Below, in pieces: positions 16,177-26,277 of a stretch of DNA of 64,000 nt. Position numbers and translations under genes: made by a program. The number at the start of each line of letters is the position of its first letter. Within the stretch, counting starts at the first letter, position 1. Origin of the DNA: Mycetocola saprophilus (GTDB lineage Bacteria; Actinomycetota; Actinomycetes; Actinomycetales; Microbacteriaceae); the NCBI RefSeq assembly GCF_000718085.1, contig NZ_JOEC01000002.1, forward strand, positions 372,001 to 436,000. Direction: 5' to 3'. The notes beneath the pieces are model-generated. The model saw only the letters and a list, made by a program, of their open reading frames with translations, was not told where the DNA came from and did not search any database.

Positions 16177-16752
16177 CTAGGCCGTCGCTTTGCTTCCGCG
16201 GCGATCGCGTGGATACTCCAGCCCGCGCATCACCCCGGTTTTCGAGATGCGGGCGGCCAGGAGCTGGGCGAGCCAGGTGAAGAGGACCGGTCCCAACACA
16301 AACATGACCATAAAGATGACCTGCGAGATCGGGTCGAACCGGGAGGCGTCCAGGGCGAGGGCCATGATCGCGGCCAGGGCCCCGCCGCCAAAGAGCGCCC
16401 CCACGTAGTAGAGCCAGCTGGGCCAGTAGCGGAATCGGGTGAACAGGAACGGAATCTCCTGGATCAGCCCGATCAGCAGCCCGGTGCCGATGTGTCGGGT
16501 CCACTGGGTGGGGTCGATCGCCGAGCTGGTGAGACCGGCGACAAATCCGGTGATCACCGCGACGCCCGGGCGGCGCAGCAGCCACTGCGCGATGATGCCG
16601 GGCAGGAAGTACACCGAGATCAGCAGCCCGTAGATGATCGGGATCAGGGCCAGGACCACCACGTGCAGATAGCCGGTGATACCCAGCGGGATTCCGCTGC
16701 CCACTCCGATGGCGGCGCACGTGAGCAGAAGACGCGTGTTTGTCCGATGCAT
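16177..16752 (-). CDS. ECF transporter S component (YkoE-like)
   Basis: 191 residues with five or six hydrophobic segments and the S-component style of short loops (IIYGLLISVYFLPGIIAQWLLRRPGVAVITGFVAGLTSS, GLIQEIPFLFTRFRYWPSW). YkoE binds hydroxymethylpyrimidine or thiamine precursors; this gene precedes a fused double ATPase and a T gene, the YkoE-D-C order. ATG 16752 has GGGAG 9 nt upstream. No TPP (THI-box) riboswitch is visible in the 154-bp divergent region towards the copper operon, so the substrate assignment rests only on family and gene order. Confidence 0.8.
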   Translation of the reverse strand: MHRTNTRLLLTCAAIGVGSGIPLGITGYLHVVVLALIPIIYGLLISVYFLPGIIAQWLLRRPGVAVITGFVAGLTSSAIDPTQWTRHIGTGLLIGLIQEIPFLFTRFRYWPSWLYYVGALFGGGALAAIMALALDASRFDPISQVIFMVMFVLGPVLFTWLAQLLAARISKTGVMRGLEYPRDRRGSKATA

Positions 16753-16906
16753 GTGGGTGTGCTCCCGCCGAAAAAAGTGAGGATTACCTTCCAATTTAGT
16801 CGACCCTTCGAGAAGTCCACAATCGAGCGTCGCGCCCGGTTCGAGGGAGGAGCCGTGAAGGGTCTGTGTATCGAGTATTCTGGGGGAGAACTCAGGGAGG
16901 ATTGCG

Positions 16907-17521
16907 GTGGTGGAAACCAACAGGCGCGTGCTAGCGCTGCGTGGTGTATCCGCCGCCGTGATCGCCACGTTTTTCGCCGCCCTCTCCCATGGCATGGCCG
17001 GGATGTCCGGGCCCTCGGCCCCGGCGATCGTCTGGGCGCTGATTCTCTCGGTGTTTGTCTGCATCGCGCTCGCCGGGAAGAAGCTCTCCCCGGTGCGGAT
17101 CGGACTCTCGGTGGTGATCGCTCAGTCGCTCTTCCACGCGCTGTTTGCCTTCCTCCCCGCGGGTGGGGCGAACCTCGCACCGGCGGCGAGTGCCGGTCAC
17201 GTGCACGGTGGGCCGGTGGTGATCAGCGCGCTCGAACCGCTGACCCACGCCGGTCACGCGGGTCCGATCATGTGGGTGGCCCACGTGGTGGCCGCGGTGG
17301 TGACCTGGCTGTTCCTGCTGCACGGCGAAGCCGCGCTGTACTCGCTGGTGCGGGAGCTGCGTCTGCTGGCCCGGGTGCGCATCCTGCTGGGAATCCTGAC
17401 CGAGCGTCCGCTGAGTCGTGCCCGGGTGCTTGTGGCCGAGGCGATTACGCCGCTGCGCGAGCGCCATCTGGAAATTCGTTGTACCCGGGGCCCGCCCGTT
17501 CCGGCCGGGGTATCCCTCTAG
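16907..17521 (+). CDS. His-rich integral membrane protein of a putative copper operon
   Basis: 204 residues with four predicted membrane helices (AAVIATFFAALSHGMAGM, APAIVWALILSVFVCIALA, IGLSVVIAQSLFHALFAFL, GPIMWVAHVVAAVVTWLFLL). His and Met occur in or near the membrane segments: SHGMAGMSG, AGHVHGG, THAGHAGPIMWVAH. The C-terminal 60 residues are basic and cytoplasmic. GTG 16907 has AGGGAGG 6 nt upstream; a TATTCT -10-like box is at about 16876. It is followed by YcnI-type and CopC-domain genes, so a role in copper acquisition or delivery is likely, by context and ligand-like residues only. No family name assigned. Confidence 0.75.
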   Translation: MVETNRRVLALRGVSAAVIATFFAALSHGMAGMSGPSAPAIVWALILSVFVCIALAGKKLSPVRIGLSVVIAQSLFHALFAFLPAGGANLAPAASAGHVHGGPVVISALEPLTHAGHAGPIMWVAHVVAAVVTWLFLLHGEAALYSLVRELRLLARVRILLGILTERPLSRARVLVAEAITPLRERHLEIRCTRGPPVPAGVSL

Positions 17522-17614
17522 CTCCCTCCCCGCGGGGGCGCTGGCCGTGATGCCCAGACGCCGGTGCGCGAGAATCCTCGCGCATCCCAACGGATCCAGA
17601 AAGCCCCCAATTTC

Positions 17615-18334
17615 ATGAAGCACACAAAGACCCTTTCGATCTCCGGTGCCGTGCTGGCCGGAGCAATCCTTGCCGTGGCGGTCCCGCTGGCGGCCAGCGC
17701 CCACGTGAGCGTGAAGCCCTCGGATACCTCCGCCGGTGCCTACAGCCTGCTGACCTTCTCGGTCCCGCACGGCTGCGAGGGCAGCCCGACCACCTCGATC
17801 AAGATCACCATTCCCGAGGAGATCAACGGCGTGACCCCCACGGTCAACCCCAACTGGGATGTGACCAAGGACATGGTTGATCTGGCCACCCCGATCAAGG
17901 ATGCCCACGGAAACTCGCTCGCCCAGCGGGTCGGTTCGGTGACCTACACCGCCAAGACCCCGCTGGCCGACGGCTACCGCGACGCCATGGTCCTCCAGCT
18001 CCAGCTGCCCGCCGAGGCCGGCAAGACGCTGACCTTCCCGACCCTGCAAACCTGCGAGACCGGATCGACCAACTGGTCCGAGATCCCCGCCAAGGGCCAG
18101 AGCGAGGAGGACCTCAAGGCTCCGGCCCCGAGCCTCGTGGTGACCGCGGCGGCCAAGGATGCCGGTCACGGTGGACACGATGCGTCGGCCACCGACACCG
18201 CCGCCGAGACCCACGCCACCGCGGCCGAGCCCGATGTGCTGGCCCGCGGCCTGGGCATCGCCGGTCTGGCGCTGGGTGTGGTCGGCATCATCGTCGGCAC
18301 CCTGGGCCTGCGCGCCAAGGCGGCCCGCAAGTGA
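17615..18334 (+). CDS. YcnI-family (DUF1775) copper-binding exported protein
   Basis: 239 residues: signal peptide ending AASA, then a mature N-terminus beginning HVSVKPSDTSAGAYSLLTFSVPHGCEGSPTTSI, typical of DUF1775/YcnI. In characterised YcnI the first histidine of the mature protein helps bind Cu(II); the same His is present here directly after the cleavage site. A flexible His/Ala-rich linker (GHGGHD, ETHAT) precedes a single C-terminal membrane helix and a short basic tail, so the protein is anchored outside the cell. ATG 17615 starts the signal peptide; the ribosome-binding site is weak. It overlaps the CopC gene by 4 nt (GTGA). Confidence 0.9.
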   Translation: MKHTKTLSISGAVLAGAILAVAVPLAASAHVSVKPSDTSAGAYSLLTFSVPHGCEGSPTTSIKITIPEEINGVTPTVNPNWDVTKDMVDLATPIKDAHGNSLAQRVGSVTYTAKTPLADGYRDAMVLQLQLPAEAGKTLTFPTLQTCETGSTNWSEIPAKGQSEEDLKAPAPSLVVTAAAKDAGHGGHDASATDTAAETHATAAEPDVLARGLGIAGLALGVVGIIVGTLGLRAKAARK

Positions 18335-19059
18335 GCCGGGCCCGTGTGATCACGCTGCCGCAGGCATCCGTGCGTACGGCACTCGTCCTGATGCTGGGAC
18401 TCTTCCTGGCTATGGCCGGACTGGTGCTGAGCGCGCCCGCCGCGCAGGCACACAACACGGTGGTGTCCGAGTATCCGGCCGCAAAGTCCACGGTGACCGA
18501 GCAGCCCGGACAGATCGTGCTGACCACCAACGATAATCTGACCCCGATCGGTGTCAACACGATGATCGTGGTGGGTCCGGACGGTAAGCACTATGCCTCC
18601 GGCTGTGGCGTGGTTAACGGGCCCGCTCTGACCATGCCGGCCGATCTCGGTCCGGCGGGAACCTACACGGTTACCTGGCAGGTGGTCTCGACCGACGGCC
18701 ACCCGATCTCGGGGGACTTCACCTTCGACTGGCAGCCCGCCGCCGGTCAGAAGCTGGGCACCGGCCAGACCGAGCGCCCTGTGTGCTCAAGCGCCGACCC
18801 GGGAACGGGCGAGGTCACCACCCAGGGCACCGGTGCCACCCCGCAGGCCGGCACCGATGCCTCCGCCGCCCCCGGCGAGGAGGTCGGTCCGAACGTGCGT
18901 CCGCACACCGCGGCGATGGATGACATCGGCTGGATCGTGGTGGCAATCGGCGTGGTTCTCTTCGGCGGCCTGGTCCTGCTGGTGCTGCTGCTCGTGCAGC
19001 GCCGCCGCAGCGACGTGGCCCGCGAGGAGGCCGAGAAGGCCAAGCGCCAGAACCCGTAG
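18331..19059 (+). CDS. copC: CopC-domain membrane-anchored copper protein
   Basis: 242 residues. The signal peptide ends APAAQA; the mature protein starts HNTVVSEYPAAKST, placing the CopC N-terminal copper-ligand His at position 1. DGHPISGDFTF near residue 128 supplies the other conserved His/Asp. The CopC beta-sandwich covers about residues 42-135, followed by a 60-residue Thr/Ala/Gly linker, one membrane helix (IGWIVVAIGVVLFGGLVLLVLLLV) and a basic tail. The CopD membrane part often fused to CopC is absent; the His-rich membrane protein two genes upstream may take its place. The GTG start lies on the YcnI stop, so translation is coupled. Confidence 0.9.
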   Translation: MSRARVITLPQASVRTALVLMLGLFLAMAGLVLSAPAAQAHNTVVSEYPAAKSTVTEQPGQIVLTTNDNLTPIGVNTMIVVGPDGKHYASGCGVVNGPALTMPADLGPAGTYTVTWQVVSTDGHPISGDFTFDWQPAAGQKLGTGQTERPVCSSADPGTGEVTTQGTGATPQAGTDASAAPGEEVGPNVRPHTAAMDDIGWIVVAIGVVLFGGLVLLVLLLVQRRRSDVAREEAEKAKRQNP

Positions 19060-19070
19060 GTTCTCCGATC

Positions 19071-19105
19071 GAGGGCCCGGTCACGCATCCGCGTGGCCGG
19101 GCTCT
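19071..19105 (+). terminator. Hairpin ending the copper operon
   Basis: A GC-rich stem (about 19072-19085 with 19092-19105, imperfect) 12 nt after the stop, without a T-tract. Confidence 0.5.
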
Positions 19106-19258
19106 CGTGGTTTCCCGGGTTCTTGTGGGCTTTCGAGCCCCCGGAGCGAACAGGCTCGTGTGGGTCGCCGGGCCCTCGCGCTGGCCGGCCCCCTGGGGCT
19201 CGCCGGGATTTTCCGGGGCCATGCCGTACCCGGGGGTCGGGGTGCGCCGCACAGCGGG

Positions 19259-19264
19259 TAGCCT
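19259..19264 (+). promoter_or_regulatory. -10 box of recQ (leaderless)
   Basis: TAGCCT, 7 nt before ATG 19272; the GGAAGG directly before the ATG is too close to act as a ribosome-binding site. Confidence 0.6.
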
Positions 19265-19271
19265 GGGAAGG

Positions 19272-21110
<1,839 letters not shown>

Positions 21111-21218
21111 CCGTACCTATCCCACCACAATAGGGGCGGGCCTTAGTGGAAGACCTACAGGTTTTCCCGGTGCCCGGGCCGGGCATTTGTGCTCCGCACA
21201 CGTGATGCTTCCGTTGCG

Positions 21219-21251
21219 TGGATTGTCCTCCTAGCGTGGGAGGACGATCCA
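21219..21251 (+). promoter_or_regulatory. Large inverted repeat over the -10 box of the acyl-CoA oxidase gene
   Basis: Arms TGGAT-T-GTCCTCC (21219-21231) and GGAGGAC-G-ATCCA (21239-21251) are complementary at 12 of 13 positions, with a 7-nt centre TAGCGTG that contains the probable -10 hexamer TAGCGT (21232-21237). Transcription would start near the right arm's end, so this is better read as a repressor operator than as an RNA hairpin. TetR-family fatty-acid regulators use sites of this kind; the regulator here is unknown. Confidence 0.65.
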
Positions 21252-21276
21252 CGATTTTGGAAAGGCACGGCCAGCG

Positions 21277-23328
21277 ATGTCCAACACCTCACCCAACGCC
21301 TCCGGCAATGGCGCCACCTTCAACCACGAGATCCTGCATCGGGCGCTCCTGGGCCGTTGGCCCGAAGCCCGGCTGCACTCGCGCGAACTTGCGGCCAAAC
21401 CCGAGATGCAGCGCGATCCGCTGCTCGGGATGGACGAGCACCGCGAGCGTGTGCTCGACCAGCTGAAGGTGCTGGTGAACGACGGCCAGGTACACGCGGC
21501 CTTCCCCAAATCGGTGGGTGGGCGCGAGGACCATGGCGGGAACATCGCCGGGTTTGAGGAGCTGGTGGCGGCGGATCCCTCGCTGCAGATCAAGGCCGGC
21601 GTGCAGTGGGGCCTGTTTGGGTCCGCGGTGATGCACCTGGGCACCGCCGAGCACCACAAGCGCTGGCTGCCGGGCATCATGAGCCTGGAGATCCCCGGGG
21701 TCTTTGCGATGACCGAGACCGGCCACGGATCGGATGTGGCCTCGATCGGCACCACCGCGACCTTTGACGGCGACACCGACGAGTTTGTGATCAACACCCC
21801 TTTCCGCGGCGCCTGGAAGGACTACCTCGGCAATGCGGCCATCCACGGCCGCGCCGGGGTGCTGTTTGCCCAGCTGATCACCGGAGGCGTGAACCACGGC
21901 GTGCACGCCTTCTTTATCGAGCTGCGTGATGAGCACGGGAACTTCCTGCCCGGCGTCGGCGGCGAGGATGACGGGCTGAAGGGCGGGCTCAACGGCATCG
22001 ATAACGGTCGACTGCACTTCACCGATGTGCGCATCCCGCGCACCAACCTGCTCAACCGCTACGGCGATGTGGCGGCCGATGGCAGCTACACCTCGCCGAT
22101 CGAGAGCCCGGGCCGCCGCTTCTTCACGATGCTGGGGACCCTGGTTCAGGGGCGGGTCTCGCTGGATGGTGCGGCCACCGTCGCCAGCGCCATCGGCCTG
22201 CAGATCGCGCTCACCTACGCCAACCAGCGCCGCCAGTTCAACGCGGCCTCCGAGTATGACGAGCAGGTGCTGCTCGACTATCAGCGCCACCAGCGCCGGC
22301 TGATCCCCAAGCTCGCCCAGACCTTCGCGCAGAACTTCGCCCACGATGAGCTGCTCACCAAGTTTGATGCGGTGTTCAGCGGCGCCGAGGACACCGATGA
22401 GGACCGTCAGGATCTGGAGACCCTGGCCGCCGCCCTCAAATCGCTGTCCACCTGGAACGCGCTCGAGGTGCTGCAGGAGGCACGCGAGGCCTGTGGCGGG
22501 GCGGGCTTCCTGGCCGAGAATCGCCTGGTCGGGCTGCGTGCCGACCTCGATGTGTATGTGACCTTCGAGGGCGATAACACCGTGCTGCTGCAGCTCGTGG
22601 GTAAGCGCCTGCTGGGCGACTACGCGCGTCGGTTCAAGGGCGCCACCGGCGGAGACCTCGCCCGCTTTGCCGTGGGCCAGGCCACCGACCGTGCCTTCCA
22701 CGGATCGGGGCTGCGCCGGCTCACCCAGAACGTCGCCGACCTCGGTCAGGTGGCGCGTTCGGTGGGACACGTCCGCGACGCCGATGAGCAGCGCGACCTG
22801 CTGACCGGCCGCGTGGAAACCATGATCGGGGAGATCGCCGGACGCCTGCGCCCGGCCGGCAAGCTCGGTGCCACCGATGCCGCCGCCCTGTTCAACTCGC
22901 AGCAGAACGAGCTGATCGAGGCCGCCCGGGCCCACGCCGAGCTGCTTCAGTGGGAGGCCTTTACCCGGGCCGTCGATAAGATCACCGACCGGGATACCCA
23001 GTCCGTGCTGACCTGGCTGCGCGACCTCTTTGGGCTCAGCCTGATCGAGAAGCACGCGGCCTGGTACCTGATCAACGGTCGCCTCTCGCCGGCGCGGGCC
23101 CAGGCCGTGAGTGCCTATATCGACCGCCTGGTCGAGCGGCTGCGTCCGCAGGCTCAGGGTCTGGTGGAGGCCTTCGGTTACGGTCCCGAGCATCTGCGCG
23201 CGAAGATCGCCACCGGTGCCGAGGAGGAGCGTCAGGAGGAGGCTCGTCAGTACTACCGCACCCAGCGCGCGAGCGGCGAGGCTCCGATTGACGAGAAGAA
23301 GCTGAAGAAGAAGGCGGCGCGCGCCTAG
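21277..23328 (+). CDS. Acyl-CoA oxidase/dehydrogenase
   Basis: 683 residues, the length of acyl-CoA oxidases rather than the 380-residue dehydrogenases. It oxidises acyl-CoA to enoyl-CoA with FAD in fatty-acid degradation. FAMTETGHGSDVASIGTTATFD is the flavin/substrate segment of ACOX. RQFNAAS, the substrate-binding EACGGAGFLAENR and VTFEGDNTVLLQLVGKRLL follow (about residues 320-440). The C-terminal oxidase domain covers about 450-650 and ends in a Lys-rich tail (DEKKLKKKAARA). ATG 21277 has GGAAAGG 11 nt upstream. It is monocistronic between an operator-like repeat and a strong terminator, so it is probably regulated on its own. Confidence 0.93.
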   Translation: MSNTSPNASGNGATFNHEILHRALLGRWPEARLHSRELAAKPEMQRDPLLGMDEHRERVLDQLKVLVNDGQVHAAFPKSVGGREDHGGNIAGFEELVAADPSLQIKAGVQWGLFGSAVMHLGTAEHHKRWLPGIMSLEIPGVFAMTETGHGSDVASIGTTATFDGDTDEFVINTPFRGAWKDYLGNAAIHGRAGVLFAQLITGGVNHGVHAFFIELRDEHGNFLPGVGGEDDGLKGGLNGIDNGRLHFTDVRIPRTNLLNRYGDVAADGSYTSPIESPGRRFFTMLGTLVQGRVSLDGAATVASAIGLQIALTYANQRRQFNAASEYDEQVLLDYQRHQRRLIPKLAQTFAQNFAHDELLTKFDAVFSGAEDTDEDRQDLETLAAALKSLSTWNALEVLQEAREACGGAGFLAENRLVGLRADLDVYVTFEGDNTVLLQLVGKRLLGDYARRFKGATGGDLARFAVGQATDRAFHGSGLRRLTQNVADLGQVARSVGHVRDADEQRDLLTGRVETMIGEIAGRLRPAGKLGATDAAALFNSQQNELIEAARAHAELLQWEAFTRAVDKITDRDTQSVLTWLRDLFGLSLIEKHAAWYLINGRLSPARAQAVSAYIDRLVERLRPQAQGLVEAFGYGPEHLRAKIATGAEEERQEEARQYYRTQRASGEAPIDEKKLKKKAARA

Positions 23329-23349
23329 GGACTGCCCCGAGAGTCCCGT

Positions 23350-23392
23350 GTGTGGGGGTCATCCGATCGGATGACCCCCACACGCCTGTTTT
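23350..23392 (+). terminator. Terminator of the acyl-CoA oxidase gene
   Basis: A perfect 34-nt palindrome (23350-23383) followed by GCCTGTTTT. Confidence 0.9.
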
Positions 23393-23430
23393 GGCCCATG
23401 GGGTGGATGCCAGCACGGGTGTGCTGAAAA

Positions 23431-23436
23431 TAGGGT
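23431..23436 (+). promoter_or_regulatory. -10 box of the ABC exporter operon (leaderless)
   Basis: TAGGGT, 6 nt before ATG 23443. Confidence 0.6.
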
Positions 23437-23442
23437 GGGAAC

Positions 23443-24384
23443 ATGATCAACGCAACCAATCTCACCAAACAGTACGGGGCCAAGACCGCCGTCAACGGGG
23501 TGACCTTTTCGGTAAAGCCGGGAATGGTGACCGGGTTCCTCGGTCCCAACGGTGCCGGCAAGTCCACCACGATGCGCATGATCGTGGGCCTCGACAAGCC
23601 CACCGCGGGCAGCGTCACCGTCAACGGCAAGCGCTACCGCGATCTGTCCGCTCCGCTGCAGGAGGTGGGTGTGCTGCTGGATGCTAAGGCCGTGCACACC
23701 GGCCGCAGCGCCTTTAATCACCTGCGTGCCCTGGCCGCGACCCACGGAATCCCGGTCCGCCGCGTGCACGAGGTCATCGAACTCACCGGCCTCGGCGCCG
23801 TCGCCCACAAGCGGGTGGGTGGATTCTCACTCGGCATGGGCCAGCGCCTGGGTATCGCCGCCGCGCTGCTCGGCGACCCGCAGACCCTGATCCTCGACGA
23901 GCCGGTGAACGGCCTCGACCCCGAGGGTGTGCGCTGGGTGCGCCAGCTGACCCGCTCGCTCGCCGCTCAGGGCCGCACGGTCCTGCTCTCCAGCCACCTG
24001 ATGAGCGAGATGGCGCAGACCGCCGATCACATCATCGTGCTGGGCAAGGGCCGCCTGATCGCCGATGCCCCGGTGCAGGACTTCATCGCCGGTTCCTCGC
24101 ATGAAACCGTGCGCGTCACCAGCCCGCGGGCAAACGAGCTGGCCCAGGCCCTACTCACCGCCGCCGGTCCCGGTTCGCGAGCCCGGATCGATCCGCTCGG
24201 CATCAACCAGCTGCAGATCTCGGGATACACCGCCGCCGGGGTGGGCGATGCCGCCGCCGAGCTGGGCATTCCGCTGCACGAGCTCACCCCCGTTCGCGCC
24301 TCGCTCGAAGAGGCCTACATGGAACTCACCGAAAACGACGTGGAATACCGCACCGGCGGCACCCTCGAGGAGACGAAACGATGA
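23443..24384 (+). CDS. ABC-2 type exporter, ATP-binding subunit
   Basis: 313 residues. It powers export by the membrane protein encoded next. Walker A GPNGAGKS (about 34-41), Q-loop VGVLLDAKAVHTGRSAFNHLRALA, signature FSLGMGQRLGIA, Walker B LILDEPVNGLDPEGV and switch His in LLSSHLMSEM. The C-terminal 90 residues (about 215-313) form the accessory domain found in bacitracin- and multidrug-type ABC-2 ATPases. The stop overlaps the permease start by 4 nt (ATGA). The substrate is unknown; no regulator or two-component system is adjacent. Confidence 0.93.
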   Translation: MINATNLTKQYGAKTAVNGVTFSVKPGMVTGFLGPNGAGKSTTMRMIVGLDKPTAGSVTVNGKRYRDLSAPLQEVGVLLDAKAVHTGRSAFNHLRALAATHGIPVRRVHEVIELTGLGAVAHKRVGGFSLGMGQRLGIAAALLGDPQTLILDEPVNGLDPEGVRWVRQLTRSLAAQGRTVLLSSHLMSEMAQTADHIIVLGKGRLIADAPVQDFIAGSSHETVRVTSPRANELAQALLTAAGPGSRARIDPLGINQLQISGYTAAGVGDAAAELGIPLHELTPVRASLEEAYMELTENDVEYRTGGTLEETKR

Positions 24385-25196
24385 CCGCAACCGCTACCAT
24401 CCAGGCCCCGCCCCGCGCGAGCTACCGGCTGAGCTTCGGCGGACTGCTGAACTCCGAGTGGATCAAGCTGCGTACCCTGCGTTCGACCCTGTGGTCGTTT
24501 GCGATCATGATTCTGCTGAGCGGTGGCCTGGGGTTGCTCATGGCCACCTCCATCGATACCGCCGGCACCGGCGATTTTGCGATGACCCCGATTGGCGTCG
24601 TGCAGGCGGCCACCTCCGGCAGCGTGATGATCGGACAGCTGATCGCCGCGGTGCTCGGCGCGCTGATCATCACCGGCGAGTACTCCACCGGCATGATCCG
24701 GACCACGCTGACCGCCGCCCCCAAGCGTCTGGGCGCGTTCATCGCCAAGGCCGTGGTGCTGTTTATCAGCACCGGGATCATCGCCCTGGTTTCGGCCGCC
24801 GCATCCTACCTCGCCGTCGCGCTGATCCTGATGGGTCGCGGCCAGAACGCCTCGCTCTTCGACGGTGACGTGCTGCCCCACGTGCTGGGTGGCGCCCTCT
24901 ACGTGGCCTGCGTGGCCCTGTTCGCGCTGGGCTTGGGTACCCTGATCCGCAGCGGTGCCGGCGCGATTGCCGGTGCCCTGGGAGCGATCCTGGTGCTGCC
25001 GGTGGTCCTCTCGCTGGTGCCGGTGGAGTGGATCAACAACCTGCGTCCGTTCCTGCTGGATGCGGCCGGGTCTCGTCTGGCCAGCGGCATGATGGGAGAC
25101 GACTGGACCTTCGCCACCAGCGCGCTGCTGCTGGCCGGATGGACCCTGGTGTCCCTGATCCTCGGTGTGTTCTCGCTGCTCAAGCGCGACGCCTAA
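24381..25196 (+). CDS. ABC-2 type exporter, permease subunit
   Basis: 271 residues, six predicted membrane helices: residues about 36-56 (TLWSFAIMILLSGGLGLLMA), 75-100, 120-148, 175-195, 203-220 and 245-262. The loop TGEYSTGMIRTTLTAAPKR after helix two is the usual ABC-2 permease signature. It is translated in coupling with the ATPase gene and the pair is closed by the terminator at 25227. The exported compound cannot be inferred. Confidence 0.92.
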   Translation: MTATATIQAPPRASYRLSFGGLLNSEWIKLRTLRSTLWSFAIMILLSGGLGLLMATSIDTAGTGDFAMTPIGVVQAATSGSVMIGQLIAAVLGALIITGEYSTGMIRTTLTAAPKRLGAFIAKAVVLFISTGIIALVSAAASYLAVALILMGRGQNASLFDGDVLPHVLGGALYVACVALFALGLGTLIRSGAGAIAGALGAILVLPVVLSLVPVEWINNLRPFLLDAAGSRLASGMMGDDWTFATSALLLAGWTLVSLILGVFSLLKRDA

Positions 25197-25226
25197 CCCA
25201 CACCCCGGCGAAACTTCGGCGGGGAC

Positions 25227-25258
25227 AACCCCGGGACGATTCATCGTCCCGGGGTTTT
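25227..25258 (+). terminator. Terminator of the ABC exporter operon
   Basis: A 13-bp perfect stem (25227-25239 with 25244-25256, loop TTCA) running into TTTT. Confidence 0.92.
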
Positions 25259-25329
25259 GTGTGTCGTGCGGAGATGAACCCGGGGGCCCGGGTGCGCTAT
25301 CGTGGCGTGCAAGGACAAGGAGTTCACGC

Positions 25330-26220
25330 GTGACATTCAACCCCAACTCGGATATCGGCGGCACCAACGTCAAGCGCGCCGGTCGTGGCCGCACCACGGG
25401 CCTGGCCCTGGGTGGCGGCGGTTTGGGGGTGATCGCGATCTTCCTGATCGCCCAGTTCACCGGCGTGGATCTATCGGGATTCCTCGGGGGCACCGAGGTG
25501 CAGCAGCCCGGCGCGATCGTGGGGCAGAGCCTCGAGGAGTGCAAGACCGGGCAGGACGCCAACAACAGCGTGGACTGCCGGATGGCCGGGGCCGCGGCCT
25601 CGCTGGATCCGTATTGGACCGGGGCCTTCACCACGCTGGGGGCTCGGGCGAGCTACCACACCCCCGAGTTCACGCTGTTCTCCGGGTCCACCTCGACCGG
25701 ATGCGGCGCGGCCACCAGCGCCACCGGGCCCTTCTACTGCCCCGGGGACGAGACCATCTACATCGACACCGCGTTCTTCGATCAGCTGAGCTCGCAGTTC
25801 GGGGCGCACGGCGGACCGCTGGCCGAGCTGTACATCGTGGCGCACGAGTGGGGTCACCACATCCAGAACCTTGAGGGGACCTTCGACACCGTGGACCGGA
25901 CTCAGACCGGTCCGACCTCGGGCACCGTGCGGATCGAGCTGCAGGCCGACTGCTATGCCGGATCCTGGGTGGGCTCGGCCGCCAACGTGCGCGACCGCGG
26001 CGGCAACCGCCTGATCGAACCCCCGACCGACGCGCAGATTCGTGATGCCCTCGATGCGGCGGCCGCGGTGGGCGACGACCGCATTCAGGAGCTGGGTGGC
26101 GGATCGGTCCACCCCGAGGCCTGGACCCACGGATCCAGCGATCAGCGGCAGCGCTGGTTCCTCGAGGGCTATCGTGGCGGGGCCACCGCCTGCAACACGT
26201 TTGATGCGAAGCGGCTCTAA
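25330..26220 (+). CDS. Neutral zinc metallopeptidase, YpfJ family
   Basis: 296 residues. The N-terminus is cytoplasmic, with one membrane helix at residues 22-40 (GLALGGGGLGVIAIFLIAQF); the rest is extracytoplasmic. The catalytic zinc motif is HEWGHH (VAHEWGHHIQNL, about residue 174), followed by the ELQADCYAGSWVG Glu ligand and WTHGSSDQRQRWFLEGY near the end, all conserved in the YpfJ/KPN_02809 putative metalloprotease family. Substrate unknown. GTG 25330 has AAGGAG 7 nt upstream; the open frame before it passes through the previous terminator and is rejected. Confidence 0.93.
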   Translation: MTFNPNSDIGGTNVKRAGRGRTTGLALGGGGLGVIAIFLIAQFTGVDLSGFLGGTEVQQPGAIVGQSLEECKTGQDANNSVDCRMAGAAASLDPYWTGAFTTLGARASYHTPEFTLFSGSTSTGCGAATSATGPFYCPGDETIYIDTAFFDQLSSQFGAHGGPLAELYIVAHEWGHHIQNLEGTFDTVDRTQTGPTSGTVRIELQADCYAGSWVGSAANVRDRGGNRLIEPPTDAQIRDALDAAAAVGDDRIQELGGGSVHPEAWTHGSSDQRQRWFLEGYRGGATACNTFDAKRL

Positions 26221-26265
26221 CCGGGCCGTTCCGGTCCCTTCGGCAGGATTTAACACTCCGCCTAA

Positions 26266-26271
26266 TATGCT
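26266..26271 (+). promoter_or_regulatory. -10 box of the esterase gene (leaderless)
   Basis: TATGCT, 6 nt before ATG 26278. Confidence 0.6.
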
Positions 26272-26277
26272 GGGGGA

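Noticed and set aside
16752..16907. TPP riboswitch expected for a YkoE-type transporter
   Set aside because: Neither the CUGAGA nor the GAACCUGA-type conserved segments are visible on the minus strand upstream of the S component.
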